DNA of 64,000 bases from an uncultured Bacteroidia bacterium (GTDB lineage: Bacteria; Bacteroidota; Bacteroidia; Bacteroidales; UBA932). The DNA is taken from assembly GCA_902801205.1 (NCBI GenBank), contig CADCHE010000012.1, positions 1-64,000 on the forward strand, given 5' to 3'. The position numbers were made by a program, and so were the translations under genes. The notes beneath the pieces were generated by a model. The model worked only from the letters and a program-made list of their open reading frames with translations, was not told the origin of the DNA and searched no databases. Below, in pieces: positions 14,123 to 22,162 of this stretch. Position 1 is the stretch's first letter. Every line of letters begins with the position of its first letter.

Positions 14123-16048
14123 TTATTTGGCGCAGGCGGCCTTGATCACCTCCTGGCTGCGGGCGATGAAGTCGGCCAGCGCCTTCCCCTTCAACATCCC
14201 GTTCGAAAGGAGCGCCAGGTCCACAAGCTGGTGCAGTACATCGCTGCCCTTGGCGAAGGTCTCCACGGCCTCTTTCCGCTTGTCGGCGTCGGTCTCTTCA
14301 CCGGCCGCCGTACGCTGTGCAGCCACGATGGAAGCGACGACCGGATGCTCCAGATTGACGGTCACCTCATAGGAAGCGGGCATCTCCCCGTAGAAATTCA
14401 TCCCGCCGCCCAGCGCGCTCATCTCGCGGTAACGGCGCATGAACTCGTTCTGCGTGATCAGGATCGGAACGCCGGTCTCGCCCAAGTTGTCGCCCTGGAC
14501 CATGTACTCGTTCCCCTCGGGCAGCACGGCTTTCAGCAGGTTGCCCAGGTCGGTCTTGTCCTGCTCGGAAAGCTCGGGCTTCACCCGCTCTTCCTTCACG
14601 ATGAGGTTGTCGACCGTGTCGGAATCGACCCGGGCGAAGCGGCTGTCCGGAATCTTCTGCTCGAGCAAGTTGACGTAATGGGCGTCCAGTTCGCAGTCCA
14701 TCAGCAGCACATCGTAGCCCTTGCCCTTGGCCGCCTCGATGAACGGATACTGGACTTCGGCGTCGGTTGCATAGAGATAGACCACCTTGCCGTCCTTGTC
14801 CTTCTGGGCAGGCTCGATCCCCTTCCGGTAATCGTCCAGGGTGAAGTACTTGCCGTCGGTATTCTTCAGCAGCGCGAACTTCAGGGCGCGCTCGCAGAAC
14901 TTCTCGTCAGAGAGCATGCCGTACTCGATGAAGAGCTTGAGGTTGTCCCATTTCTCCTCCCAGACAGCCCGGTCCTGCGATGCGATCTCCGACAGGCGGT
15001 CCGCCACCTTCTTGGTGATGTACGTCGAGATCTTCTTGACGTTTTCATCGGACTGCAGGTAGCTGCGCGAGACATTCAGCGGGATGTCCGGCGAGTCGAT
15101 CACGCCGTGCAGCAGCGTCAGGAAATCCGGCACGATGGCCTCCACATGGTCGGTCACGAACATCTGGTTGCAGTACAGCTGGATGTTGTTCTTGTCGACG
15201 GACATGCGGTCCTTGATCTTCGGGAAATAAAGGATACCGGTGAGGTTGAACGGATAGTCGACGTTCAAGTGGATGTAGAAGAGCGGCTCCTCCTTCATCG
15301 GATAGAGGTCGCGGTAGAACTTCCGGTAGTCCTCGTCCTTCAGCTCGGACGGCTTGCGGGTCCACAGGGGCTCGATGCCGTTGATAACGTGGTCCTTGTC
15401 GGTGTCGACGTACTTCCCGTCCTTCCATTCCTGCTCCTTGCCGAAGATGACCGGCACGGGCATGAACTTGCAGTACTTGCCCAGCAGCTGGGAAATCTTC
15501 CCCTTGGTGCCGTAGTCGCGCGCACCATCCTCATCCAGCCAGAGCGTGACGACCGTTCCGCGGTCCTCCTTCGCGCAAGGCGCCATCTCATACTCGGGAT
15601 TGCCCTCGCAGCTCCACAGGACGCCTTCCGCACCTTCCTTCCAGGAGAGGGATTCGATGGTCACCTTCTTCGCGACCATGAACGCGGAATAGAAGCCCAG
15701 GCCGAAATGGCCGATGATGTTCTGGTCCTTGTATTTCTCCAGGAACTCGCCCGCAGAAGAGAAAGCGATCTGGTTGATGTACTTATCCACCTCCTCGGCC
15801 GTCATGCCGATACCGTGGTCGATGATTTTGAGGGTTTTCTCCGCCTCGTCCAGCACCACTTCCACGCGCAGGTCGGACGTATCGCCGGCATAGTCTCCCC
15901 CGGCGGCCACCGCCTTCATCTTCTGGGATGCGTCGACGGCATTCGCCACCAGCTCGCGCAGGAAAATCTCATGGTCGGAATACAAAAACTGCTTGATGAC
16001 CGGGAAAATGTTCTCGGTAGTCACTCCTATCGTACCTTTCTGGTCCAT
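14123..16048 (-). CDS. htpG: Molecular chaperone Hsp90 (HtpG)
   Basis: The protein has 641 residues from the ATG at 16048 (MDQKGTIGVTTENIFPVIKQF); the frame extends eight codons further without a match. The GHKL ATPase motifs are clear: FLRELVANAVDAS, IIDHGIGMT and IIGHFGLGFYSAFMVA. Middle and C-terminal domains follow. The N-terminal GVTTENIFPVI form is the one seen in Bacteroidota. HtpG is a cytosolic ATP-dependent chaperone. It is a single gene, convergent with the GlsB-like gene. No heat-shock promoter element is recognisable upstream. Confidence 0.95.
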   Translation of the reverse strand: MDQKGTIGVTTENIFPVIKQFLYSDHEIFLRELVANAVDASQKMKAVAAGGDYAGDTSDLRVEVVLDEAEKTLKIIDHGIGMTAEEVDKYINQIAFSSAGEFLEKYKDQNIIGHFGLGFYSAFMVAKKVTIESLSWKEGAEGVLWSCEGNPEYEMAPCAKEDRGTVVTLWLDEDGARDYGTKGKISQLLGKYCKFMPVPVIFGKEQEWKDGKYVDTDKDHVINGIEPLWTRKPSELKDEDYRKFYRDLYPMKEEPLFYIHLNVDYPFNLTGILYFPKIKDRMSVDKNNIQLYCNQMFVTDHVEAIVPDFLTLLHGVIDSPDIPLNVSRSYLQSDENVKKISTYITKKVADRLSEIASQDRAVWEEKWDNLKLFIEYGMLSDEKFCERALKFALLKNTDGKYFTLDDYRKGIEPAQKDKDGKVVYLYATDAEVQYPFIEAAKGKGYDVLLMDCELDAHYVNLLEQKIPDSRFARVDSDTVDNLIVKEERVKPELSEQDKTDLGNLLKAVLPEGNEYMVQGDNLGETGVPILITQNEFMRRYREMSALGGGMNFYGEMPASYEVTVNLEHPVVASIVAAQRTAAGEETDADKRKEAVETFAKGSDVLHQLVDLALLSNGMLKGKALADFIARSQEVIKAACAK

Positions 16049-16070
16049 ATCTTGACGCTTTAAAATTAGC

Positions 16071-16102
16071 AAAAAAGGCGGCCGGCATTCTTGCCGACCG
16101 TC
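16071..16102 (-). terminator. Rho-independent terminator after the lipoprotein gene
   Basis: On the reverse strand GGTCGGCA-AGAA-TGCCGGCC (one G-U pair) is followed by GCC and six T. It ends the fadD-like operon before htpG. Confidence 0.75.
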
Positions 16103-16166
16103 TTCCTTTTACTCAAAAGATGTTCCAGCGCAGGCGTCCCTGACAAATTGTCACGCCGCCACCCGC

Positions 16167-16895
16167 TCAGCGGGTAATCAGGTACCGGACGTCGCCGGAA
16201 GCATCGTAGACGGCCTCGCAGCGGTTCTTCAAGACCCCGTCGCGGCCGACGGAATGGACGAAAGTCCCTTCCAGGTGCAGGTAGGTCACCCCGTTTTTGG
16301 TGGTGACCGTCGCGTTCACGGGAGCCGGTGTCGAGAACGTGCAGTCATAGCCGTCCAGGGTCTTCCACGTACCCGAAACATCCACCGCGACCACGCCGTC
16401 TTCCGCGCGGCGAAGGTCCGCGGAGGAATGCCCCGGGAAATCCCCTTCGTAAAGGAAGGACCAGTGGTCGGGATCCAGGCAGGTGAAGTGGAAAGAAACA
16501 GGCGTAACGTCATTGAATTCAAGAAAATATCCAAGAATCTCCGACGTAGAAGCCAGGAGCCAGGAGGCACCGGCTTCGCGCAGCGACGTGCCTCCCGTGG
16601 ACACGGTTCCCCACGGGCGAAGGGTGAACGAAGTGCCGTCGTCGCCCAGGGTGATCCGCGCAGCGATCGCGGCGAACGCATCGGAGGCGCGCTCCTCCTC
16701 GGAGGCGGACAGGTACGCGTCGCAGGAAAGGAGGTCGGTCAGGACGGCGGTGGGCATGGAGACATGACGGAGCACCAGCATGGAAGACTCCGAACGGAAA
16801 TACCGGTCGCTGGTCATGTGGGAGTCGCCGTCGACGACCGTGCAGCCAGCCAATGCCAGCAGCGGAAGCAGAAATATCGAAAGGATTCGTTTCAT
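16167..16895 (-). CDS. Hypothetical lipoprotein
   Basis: The protein has 242 residues from the ATG at 16895. It has a lipoprotein signal with the lipobox LALAGC at about residue 18, then a Ser/Asp-rich mature part with no domain I recognise (YLHLEGTFVHSVGRDG near the end). It is probably an envelope protein. It follows the beta-barrel gene by 13 bases and is last in the operon that begins with the acyl-CoA ligase. The terminator lies 65 bases downstream. Confidence 0.75.
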   Translation of the reverse strand: MKRILSIFLLPLLALAGCTVVDGDSHMTSDRYFRSESSMLVLRHVSMPTAVLTDLLSCDAYLSASEEERASDAFAAIAARITLGDDGTSFTLRPWGTVSTGGTSLREAGASWLLASTSEILGYFLEFNDVTPVSFHFTCLDPDHWSFLYEGDFPGHSSADLRRAEDGVVAVDVSGTWKTLDGYDCTFSTPAPVNATVTTKNGVTYLHLEGTFVHSVGRDGVLKNRCEAVYDASGDVRYLITR

Positions 16896-16908
16896 ACGCA
16901 AGGATCGG

Positions 16909-17529
16909 TTAGAAAGCCCAGGCGACCCCGGCCCGTCCGCCGAGGGACAGCGTACCGAATGTCATCTCGACAAAGCCGGAAACCGGACCGCGACCAAAGG
17001 AAAATCCGGTCGGAACCAACTGGAGAACAGGAATATATGACCATTCATCCACATCGTGGACACCATAGTAGGCACCGGCGCCGAGGGCCACGGAGGAATA
17101 CAGCCGGACCGCCCGGTCCGGATTCCAGGTCATCCGCCACTGGGGCCAGAGCGACAGTCCGAAAGCAGGCTGGAAACGCTTCTCCCCGGTATAGCCGTCA
17201 TAGAGGCTGCCGGCCAGGAAATCAAAACCGGCCCCCACGCCGACCGCATGGTGGCGGTTCAGGCGCCAGAGCGCATCCAGCGTCAGGGTGCCGAACGATT
17301 TCAGGGCGCCGTACCGGTCGGTGTACCGGTCGTGACGCCAATAATAATAAGGGTCGATGTCAGCGTCGGTTTTCACCCACGGCGAGCCGCTCGCCAGGAA
17401 GGCGCCGGACGGCAGGCCGGCGACGCCCAGACGCAGTTCGAAGCCTTTTCCTCCGGCAGCATCCTGCGCCCGCAACGGGACGGCCAGCAGGAGCAACGCT
17501 GCCAGCAGGAAGGGAAAGTGGTTTTTCAT
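16909..17529 (-). CDS. Putative outer-membrane beta-barrel protein
   Basis: The protein has 206 residues. It has a signal peptide (FPFLLAALLLLAVPLRAQ, cleavage after AQ). The mature part alternates aromatic and small residues (DALWRLNRHHAVGVGAG, RLYSSVALGAGAYYG) and ends in Phe, the typical outer-membrane insertion signal. I cannot assign a family. It starts 1 base after the acyl-CoA ligase stop and is followed by the lipoprotein gene, so the three may act together at the envelope; that is inferred. Confidence 0.72.
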   Translation of the reverse strand: MKNHFPFLLAALLLLAVPLRAQDAAGGKGFELRLGVAGLPSGAFLASGSPWVKTDADIDPYYYWRHDRYTDRYGALKSFGTLTLDALWRLNRHHAVGVGAGFDFLAGSLYDGYTGEKRFQPAFGLSLWPQWRMTWNPDRAVRLYSSVALGAGAYYGVHDVDEWSYIPVLQLVPTGFSFGRGPVSGFVEMTFGTLSLGGRAGVAWAF

Positions 17530-17530
17530 A

Positions 17531-19174
17531 TCAGGAATAAAGGAATCGTTTGATACTCATTTTCGGGGTCTTCTCGAACGGGCTCGCGACGACTTCCACC
17601 TTGACGATCTGGCTGTACGAAGGCAGGGCCTTGTTGGCATTGCGCTTCACGCGTTCGGGAATGTCCGAGACGGTTTCGGCATCGAGGTTCGCCCTGCGGA
17701 TGCCGTCCTGGTCGAGATAGACCAGTGCCACCAGCTTGCCGCCCCGGTCGACGACGACCGACTCGGCGACGAAAGGCTGGTTGTTGATGACGGCCTCCAC
17801 CTCTTCCGGATAGATGTTCTGCCCGGAAGGGCCGAGGATCATCGCCTTGCTGCGGCCGCGGATGAAGATGTTCCCGTCGGCGTCCATGATACCCAGGTCG
17901 CCCGTGCGGAGGAATCCGTCCTCGGTGAAGGCGTTCTCGGAAGCCTCCTTGTTCTTGAAATAGCCGATGCAGATGTTCTCGCCCTTCGCCTGGATCTCGC
18001 CCACGATATGCTGCGGGTCATCCGAATCGATTCGGACCGTGGCGCAGTCGACCGCCTTGCCGCAGGAACCCGGGACATAGCGCGTATAGTGCTCATACGC
18101 CAGCAGCGGAGCCGCCTCCGTCATGCCGTAGCCCACCAGATAGGGGAACTTGATCTTGCGGAACCACTTCTCCACCTCGGGGTTGAGGGCGGCGCCGCCC
18201 ATGATGAACTCCTGGACATTCCCGCCGAAGGCATCGATGAGACCCTGACGGATTTTCTTGAAAATCAACTGGTTCACCAGCGGGATTCGGGTCGCAACCT
18301 TCATCACGGGCTTGTCCAGGATGGGTTTCACCTTCGACTTGAAGATCTTCTCCATCACCAGGGGCACCGTCACGAGCAGGTACGGCTTCACCTCCTGGAA
18401 GGCCGCCAGCAGCGTCGAAGGCGTCGGCGCCTTGCCCAGCCAGTAGATGGCCGTTCCGTTGCAGAGCGGATAGATGAACTCGATCACCAGGCCATACATG
18501 TGGGCCATCGGCAGCATCGAGACCATCTTGAAGGCGTCGGAAGACGGAACGTGGCGCTGGCTGTAGTCGACCGTCGCACTGAAGTTGCGGTAGGTCAGCA
18601 TCACGCCCTTCGGGCTGCCGGTCGAACCGGACGTATAGTTGATGGTACTCAGGTTGTCCCAGTTGTCGGTCGGGAACACGACGTTATCGGGGCCGAAGCC
18701 GTCGGGGTACTTCTGCGCGAACAGGGTGTCCAGCTGCGCGTAGGCCGCCTCGATCGCCGCGTCGGCACACCAGAGGATCTTCCAGGTGTCGATGTCGAGC
18801 ACCACGCGGACGTTCGGCATCCGGGTAATGTCGAGTTTCTCCCACATGTCTCCGTTCGTGAACAGGGCCATGCTCTCGGAATGGTTCACCAGGAACATGA
18901 CGTTCTCCGGCAGGAAGTCCGCCAGGATGGGCACGATGACGGCCTCATACGTGTTCACGGCCAGGTAAGCCGTGCCCCAACGGGCGCCGTTGCGGCCCCA
19001 GAGCGCGATCTTGTCGCCCTTGGCGATCCCCGCATGTTCGAAAACCAAGTGGAAGCGGGCGATGGACGTAGCCATCTGCCCATACGTAAAACTTTCCCCG
19101 TGGAAGGTATTCAGGGCCGGTTTGTCCCAGTACTTCCGCGTGGCGTTCTGCAACCTCGATAAATAGTGTTCCAT
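17531..19174 (-). CDS. AMP-forming long-chain fatty acyl-CoA ligase
   Basis: The protein has 547 residues. The AMP-binding P-loop is NYTSGSTGSPKGVML (about 165-180), followed by the adenylate-site stretch GYGMTEAAPL and the hinge TGDLGIMDADGNIFIRGR. Its short C-terminal domain ends in KTPKMSIKRFLYS, with a Lys in the usual catalytic region. The family activates fatty acids with ATP and CoA. The first gene of a three-gene operon with a beta-barrel and a lipoprotein, it has its own consensus promoter at 19209-19238. The exact chain-length preference cannot be read from the sequence. Confidence 0.87.
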   Translation of the reverse strand: MEHYLSRLQNATRKYWDKPALNTFHGESFTYGQMATSIARFHLVFEHAGIAKGDKIALWGRNGARWGTAYLAVNTYEAVIVPILADFLPENVMFLVNHSESMALFTNGDMWEKLDITRMPNVRVVLDIDTWKILWCADAAIEAAYAQLDTLFAQKYPDGFGPDNVVFPTDNWDNLSTINYTSGSTGSPKGVMLTYRNFSATVDYSQRHVPSSDAFKMVSMLPMAHMYGLVIEFIYPLCNGTAIYWLGKAPTPSTLLAAFQEVKPYLLVTVPLVMEKIFKSKVKPILDKPVMKVATRIPLVNQLIFKKIRQGLIDAFGGNVQEFIMGGAALNPEVEKWFRKIKFPYLVGYGMTEAAPLLAYEHYTRYVPGSCGKAVDCATVRIDSDDPQHIVGEIQAKGENICIGYFKNKEASENAFTEDGFLRTGDLGIMDADGNIFIRGRSKAMILGPSGQNIYPEEVEAVINNQPFVAESVVVDRGGKLVALVYLDQDGIRRANLDAETVSDIPERVKRNANKALPSYSQIVKVEVVASPFEKTPKMSIKRFLYS

Positions 19175-19208
19175 AAGTCGCTATGAAGTGTTTATGTGAT
19201 TTCCGTCT

Positions 19209-19238
19209 CAAATTTAATCATTTGCGGCGGACTGGCAA
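19209..19238 (-). promoter_or_regulatory. Bacteroidetes-type promoter (TTG-N19-TAAATTTG)
   Basis: On the reverse strand TTG (19238-19236), 19 bases, then TAAATTTG (19216-19209). It is an almost exact consensus match 35 bases upstream of the acyl-CoA ligase ATG. Confidence 0.72.
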
Positions 19239-19252
19239 TGCCGTAGAAATGC

Positions 19253-19277
19253 TATATTTGTAAAATCCGTATATTTG
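19253..19277 (+). promoter_or_regulatory. Two TATATTTG -7 boxes
   Basis: TATATTTG occurs at 19253-19260 and again at 19270-19277, 17 bp apart, before the HAD gene. Neither has a good -33 TTTG at the usual distance; the only upstream TTTG is at 19221-19224. Confidence 0.5.
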
Positions 19278-19302
19278 TGGCGAAAAACGAACACGTACCG
19301 AA

Positions 19303-20133
19303 ATGAAAAGAAAACCCATCGTCGCCCTCATCTACGATTTCGACGGAACCCTCTCTCCGGGGAACATGCAGGAGTTCGGATTCATCCAGGCCGTCGGCAA
19401 GACACCCGCCGAGTTCTGGAAGATGAGCGACGGGCTGGCCGCCGGGCAGGATGCCAGCAACGTCCTTTCCTACATGAAAATGATGTTCGATGAAGCCCGC
19501 GCGCGCGGCATCCGCCTGCACCGCAGCGACTTCCGCCGCTTCGGCGCCGACATCGTCCTGTTCGAAGGCGTCCGGGAGTGGTTCTCCCTCGTAAAGGAAT
19601 ACGGCCGCAGCAGGGGCGTGCGTGTAGAGCACTACATCAACTCCTCCGGCCTGAAGGAAATCATCGAAGGCAGCCCCATCGCCCCCGAGTTCAAGCATGT
19701 CTTCGCCTCGTCCTTCATGTACGACGACACGGGCGAAGCCGTCTGGCCGGGCGTCGCCGTCGACTACACGGCGAAAACCCAGTTCATGTTCAAGATCAAC
19801 AAGGGAATCCTGAGCGCACGCGACACCAAGAAAGTCAACGAAAGCATCGCCGACGAGAAGAAGCGCATCCCCTTCCAGCACATGATCTATTTCGGAGACG
19901 GCGAGACGGACATCCCCTGCATGAAGCTCGCCACGATGTTCGGCGGGCACGCCGTCGCGGTATACAACCCCGAGGTGCCGGCCAAGAAACGCTTCGCCGA
20001 GAAACTGCGCCGGCAGGGCCGCGTGAACTTCACCGCCCCCGCCGTCTACACGGCCGGCAGCCGCGCGTTCCAGATCGTCTGCAGGATTATCGACAAGGTC
20101 AAGGCAGACAGCGACCTTGCCGGAATCGACTGA
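19303..20133 (+). CDS. HAD family phosphatase
   Basis: The protein has 276 residues. Motif I is IYDFDGTLS (about 8-16, nucleophile Asp then Asp) and motif IV is YFGDGETDIPC (about 193). A Ser in YINSSGLKEII (about 113) fits motif II. The family removes phosphate from small molecules, and this type resembles phosphoserine phosphatase-like HADs. Its large cap region (residues 20-100) is unassigned. It diverges from the acyl-CoA ligase and converges with aguB, with 7 bases between the stop codons. The substrate is unknown. Confidence 0.85.
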   Translation: MKRKPIVALIYDFDGTLSPGNMQEFGFIQAVGKTPAEFWKMSDGLAAGQDASNVLSYMKMMFDEARARGIRLHRSDFRRFGADIVLFEGVREWFSLVKEYGRSRGVRVEHYINSSGLKEIIEGSPIAPEFKHVFASSFMYDDTGEAVWPGVAVDYTAKTQFMFKINKGILSARDTKKVNESIADEKKRIPFQHMIYFGDGETDIPCMKLATMFGGHAVAVYNPEVPAKKRFAEKLRRQGRVNFTAPAVYTAGSRAFQIVCRIIDKVKADSDLAGID

Positions 20134-20140
20134 ACCTCAG

Positions 20141-21034
20141 CTATTTCCCGAACCGCTTGAGCAGATCGCCATAGGCATCGATACGGCGGTCCCGCAGGAA
20201 GGGCCAGCCGCGGCGCACGTATTCCGTACGGGCCAGGTCGATCTCGACGACCTTCTCCCCTTCCTCGTCGGTGCCGAACTGGGCGAGGATCTCGCCCTGC
20301 GGCCCGGTAGCGAAAGACGTTCCCCAGAAATCCAGGCCGACCGTCGTCCCGGACGGATCGTCCTCGTGCCCGGTGCGGTTGACCGTGATGACCGGCAGGC
20401 CGTTTGCGACGGAATGTCCCCGCTGGACCAGCTGCCAGGCGTTCCGCTGGGTCTCCTGCTCCTCCTTGGAGTCGGTGCCGACCCCGCCGATCGCCGTCGG
20501 ATAGATGAGCATGTCCGCCCCGGCCAGGGCCATCAGCCGGGCGGCTTCGGGATACCACTGGTCCCAGCAGACCAGCACACCGAGGTTGCCGACGCTCGTC
20601 CGGACCGGACGGAAGCCCAGGTCGCCGGGAGTGAAGTAGAACTTCTCGTAGTAGCAGGGATCGTCCGGGATGTGCATCTTCCGGTAGGTGCCGGCCAGGC
20701 TGCCGTCCTTCTCGATCACCGCCGCCGTATTGTGGTACAGGCCGGGGGCGCGGCGCTCGAAGAGCGAGAGCACCAGCACCACGCCCAGTTCCTTCGCGAG
20801 GGCGCCGAAGCGTTCCGTCGAAGGGCCGGGCACCGGCTCGGCCAAGTCGCACAGGGAGGCGTCCTCCACCTGGCAGAAGTAGACCGAGTTGTGCAGTTCC
20901 TGGAGGACGACCAGCTGCGCGCCCTGCCGGGCGCAAGCGCGGATATGCCGCTCCAGCGAGGCGATGTTCGCTTCGATGTCCGTCGTGCAGCGCTGCTGCA
21001 CCATTCCCACCTTGATCTTGTCCATATCGTTCAT
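20141..21034 (-). CDS. aguB: N-carbamoylputrescine amidohydrolase
   Basis: The protein has 297 residues of the nitrilase superfamily. The catalytic Glu-Lys-Cys triad is visible: ELH (E46), YRKMHIP (K119) and VCWDQWYPE (C156). The PDDPCYYEKFYFTPGD stretch and DQWYPEAARLMAL are those of AguB, which turns N-carbamoylputrescine into putrescine, CO2 and ammonia. It follows aguA by 13 bases, so the pair makes putrescine from agmatine. A start at 21025 is also possible. Confidence 0.93.
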   Translation of the reverse strand: MNDMDKIKVGMVQQRCTTDIEANIASLERHIRACARQGAQLVVLQELHNSVYFCQVEDASLCDLAEPVPGPSTERFGALAKELGVVLVLSLFERRAPGLYHNTAAVIEKDGSLAGTYRKMHIPDDPCYYEKFYFTPGDLGFRPVRTSVGNLGVLVCWDQWYPEAARLMALAGADMLIYPTAIGGVGTDSKEEQETQRNAWQLVQRGHSVANGLPVITVNRTGHEDDPSGTTVGLDFWGTSFATGPQGEILAQFGTDEEGEKVVEIDLARTEYVRRGWPFLRDRRIDAYGDLLKRFGK

Positions 21035-21047
21035 TGTCTTTTCATTG

Positions 21048-22112
21048 TCATGCCAGCCACCCTTCCGGGAACTGCATCGTCACACAGTGCAGGCCGCCGT
21101 GTCCGGAAAGCAGGGCCGAGCAGTTCACCGGCACGACCTCCCGGTCCGGGAACGCCTCGCGCAGGCGCGCAAGGGCCACGGCGTCGGCGGCGCATCCGGA
21201 GACCGGCACCAGCACGCCCCCGTTCACGATCAGGAAGTTGGCGTAGGAAGCCGGCAGCGGCCAGCCGTCCAGGTAACGCTGCTCCGGTTTCGGCAGGGGC
21301 ACCAGCCGGTAAGGCTCCCCTTCCGGGGTCCGGAAAGAAGCCAGCTGCCCGTGCATGCGGCTGAGGGCCTCATAGTCCGGGTCCGCCGGGTCTTCCGCCT
21401 GCAAGTACGCGATCGTCCCGGGGCCGCAGAAGCGGGCCAGGATGTCCACGTGCGAATCGGTGTCATCCCCGTCGAGCGTCCCGTCGTCGAGCCAGAGGAT
21501 CCGCCGGAGGCCGAACGCCTCCTTCAGTTCCGCCTCGATCTCCTCGCGGGTCAGGTATTCGTTCCGGTTCACGCTGCACAGGCAGCGGGTCGTCGTGAGG
21601 AGGGTTCCCCGGCCGTCGGTGTCGATGCTGCCGCCTTCGAGGACGAAGGGGCGCATGTCCACCCGCAGGACATCCGGGCAGAACGCGCCGTCCTCGCAGA
21701 TGTGCGCGGTGATCTGGTTGTCGAGGTCGGCGGCGAACTTGAGCCCCCAGCCATTGAAGACAAAGTCGAGCAGGAGCTTCTCCCCCGCATCGCCATGGAC
21801 GGAGATCCCGCCATGGTCGCGCGCCCAGGTGTCGTTCACCGGACAGGCGTGGAAGGAAACGGCGTCCAGGTCCAGGACGGCGGGGGCGCCGAGCAGCGCG
21901 TCCGCCTCGCCCGAAGCGAGGATCCCCTCCATGCGCGCACGGGCCGCCGCAGGATCGGGAGCCACGAGGAGCACGCGCTCGAACCGCTGGATCGCCGATG
22001 CGATGGCCACATAGCAGGCCTGCACCTTCTCCAATTCATACCAAGGAGTGCTTTCATCGGGCCAGGTGAGCATCACCCCGTCCTGTCTTTCCCATTCTGC
22101 CGGTAGTCTCAT
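21048..22112 (-). CDS. aguA: Agmatine deiminase
   Basis: The protein has 354 residues from the ATG at 22112 (MRLPAEWERQDGVMLTWPD); the frame extends 15 codons upstream without family match. It is a guanidino-group modifying enzyme: WARDHGGISV binds substrate, GGSIDTDGRGTLLTT and WLDDGTLDGDDTDSHVD follow, and the nucleophile is in GHGGLHCVT (Cys at about 343). AguA hydrolyses agmatine to N-carbamoylputrescine and ammonia. No arginine decarboxylase is in the window, so the agmatine source is unknown. It diverges from uvrB. Confidence 0.93.
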   Translation of the reverse strand: MRLPAEWERQDGVMLTWPDESTPWYELEKVQACYVAIASAIQRFERVLLVAPDPAAARARMEGILASGEADALLGAPAVLDLDAVSFHACPVNDTWARDHGGISVHGDAGEKLLLDFVFNGWGLKFAADLDNQITAHICEDGAFCPDVLRVDMRPFVLEGGSIDTDGRGTLLTTTRCLCSVNRNEYLTREEIEAELKEAFGLRRILWLDDGTLDGDDTDSHVDILARFCGPGTIAYLQAEDPADPDYEALSRMHGQLASFRTPEGEPYRLVPLPKPEQRYLDGWPLPASYANFLIVNGGVLVPVSGCAADAVALARLREAFPDREVVPVNCSALLSGHGGLHCVTMQFPEGWLA

Positions 22113-22117
22113 GGGTG

Positions 22118-22154
22118 CAAATGTAGCATATTTCTCACAAAATACGTACTTTTG
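22118..22154. promoter_or_regulatory. Divergent -7 boxes between aguA and uvrB
   Basis: TACATTTG on the reverse strand (22125-22118) and TACTTTTG on the forward strand (22147-22154) face outward in a 50-base gap. They lie only 5 and 8 bases before the two ATG codons, so one or both transcripts may be almost leaderless. No -33 boxes at usual spacing are apparent. Confidence 0.45.
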
Positions 22155-22162
22155 CAACGATT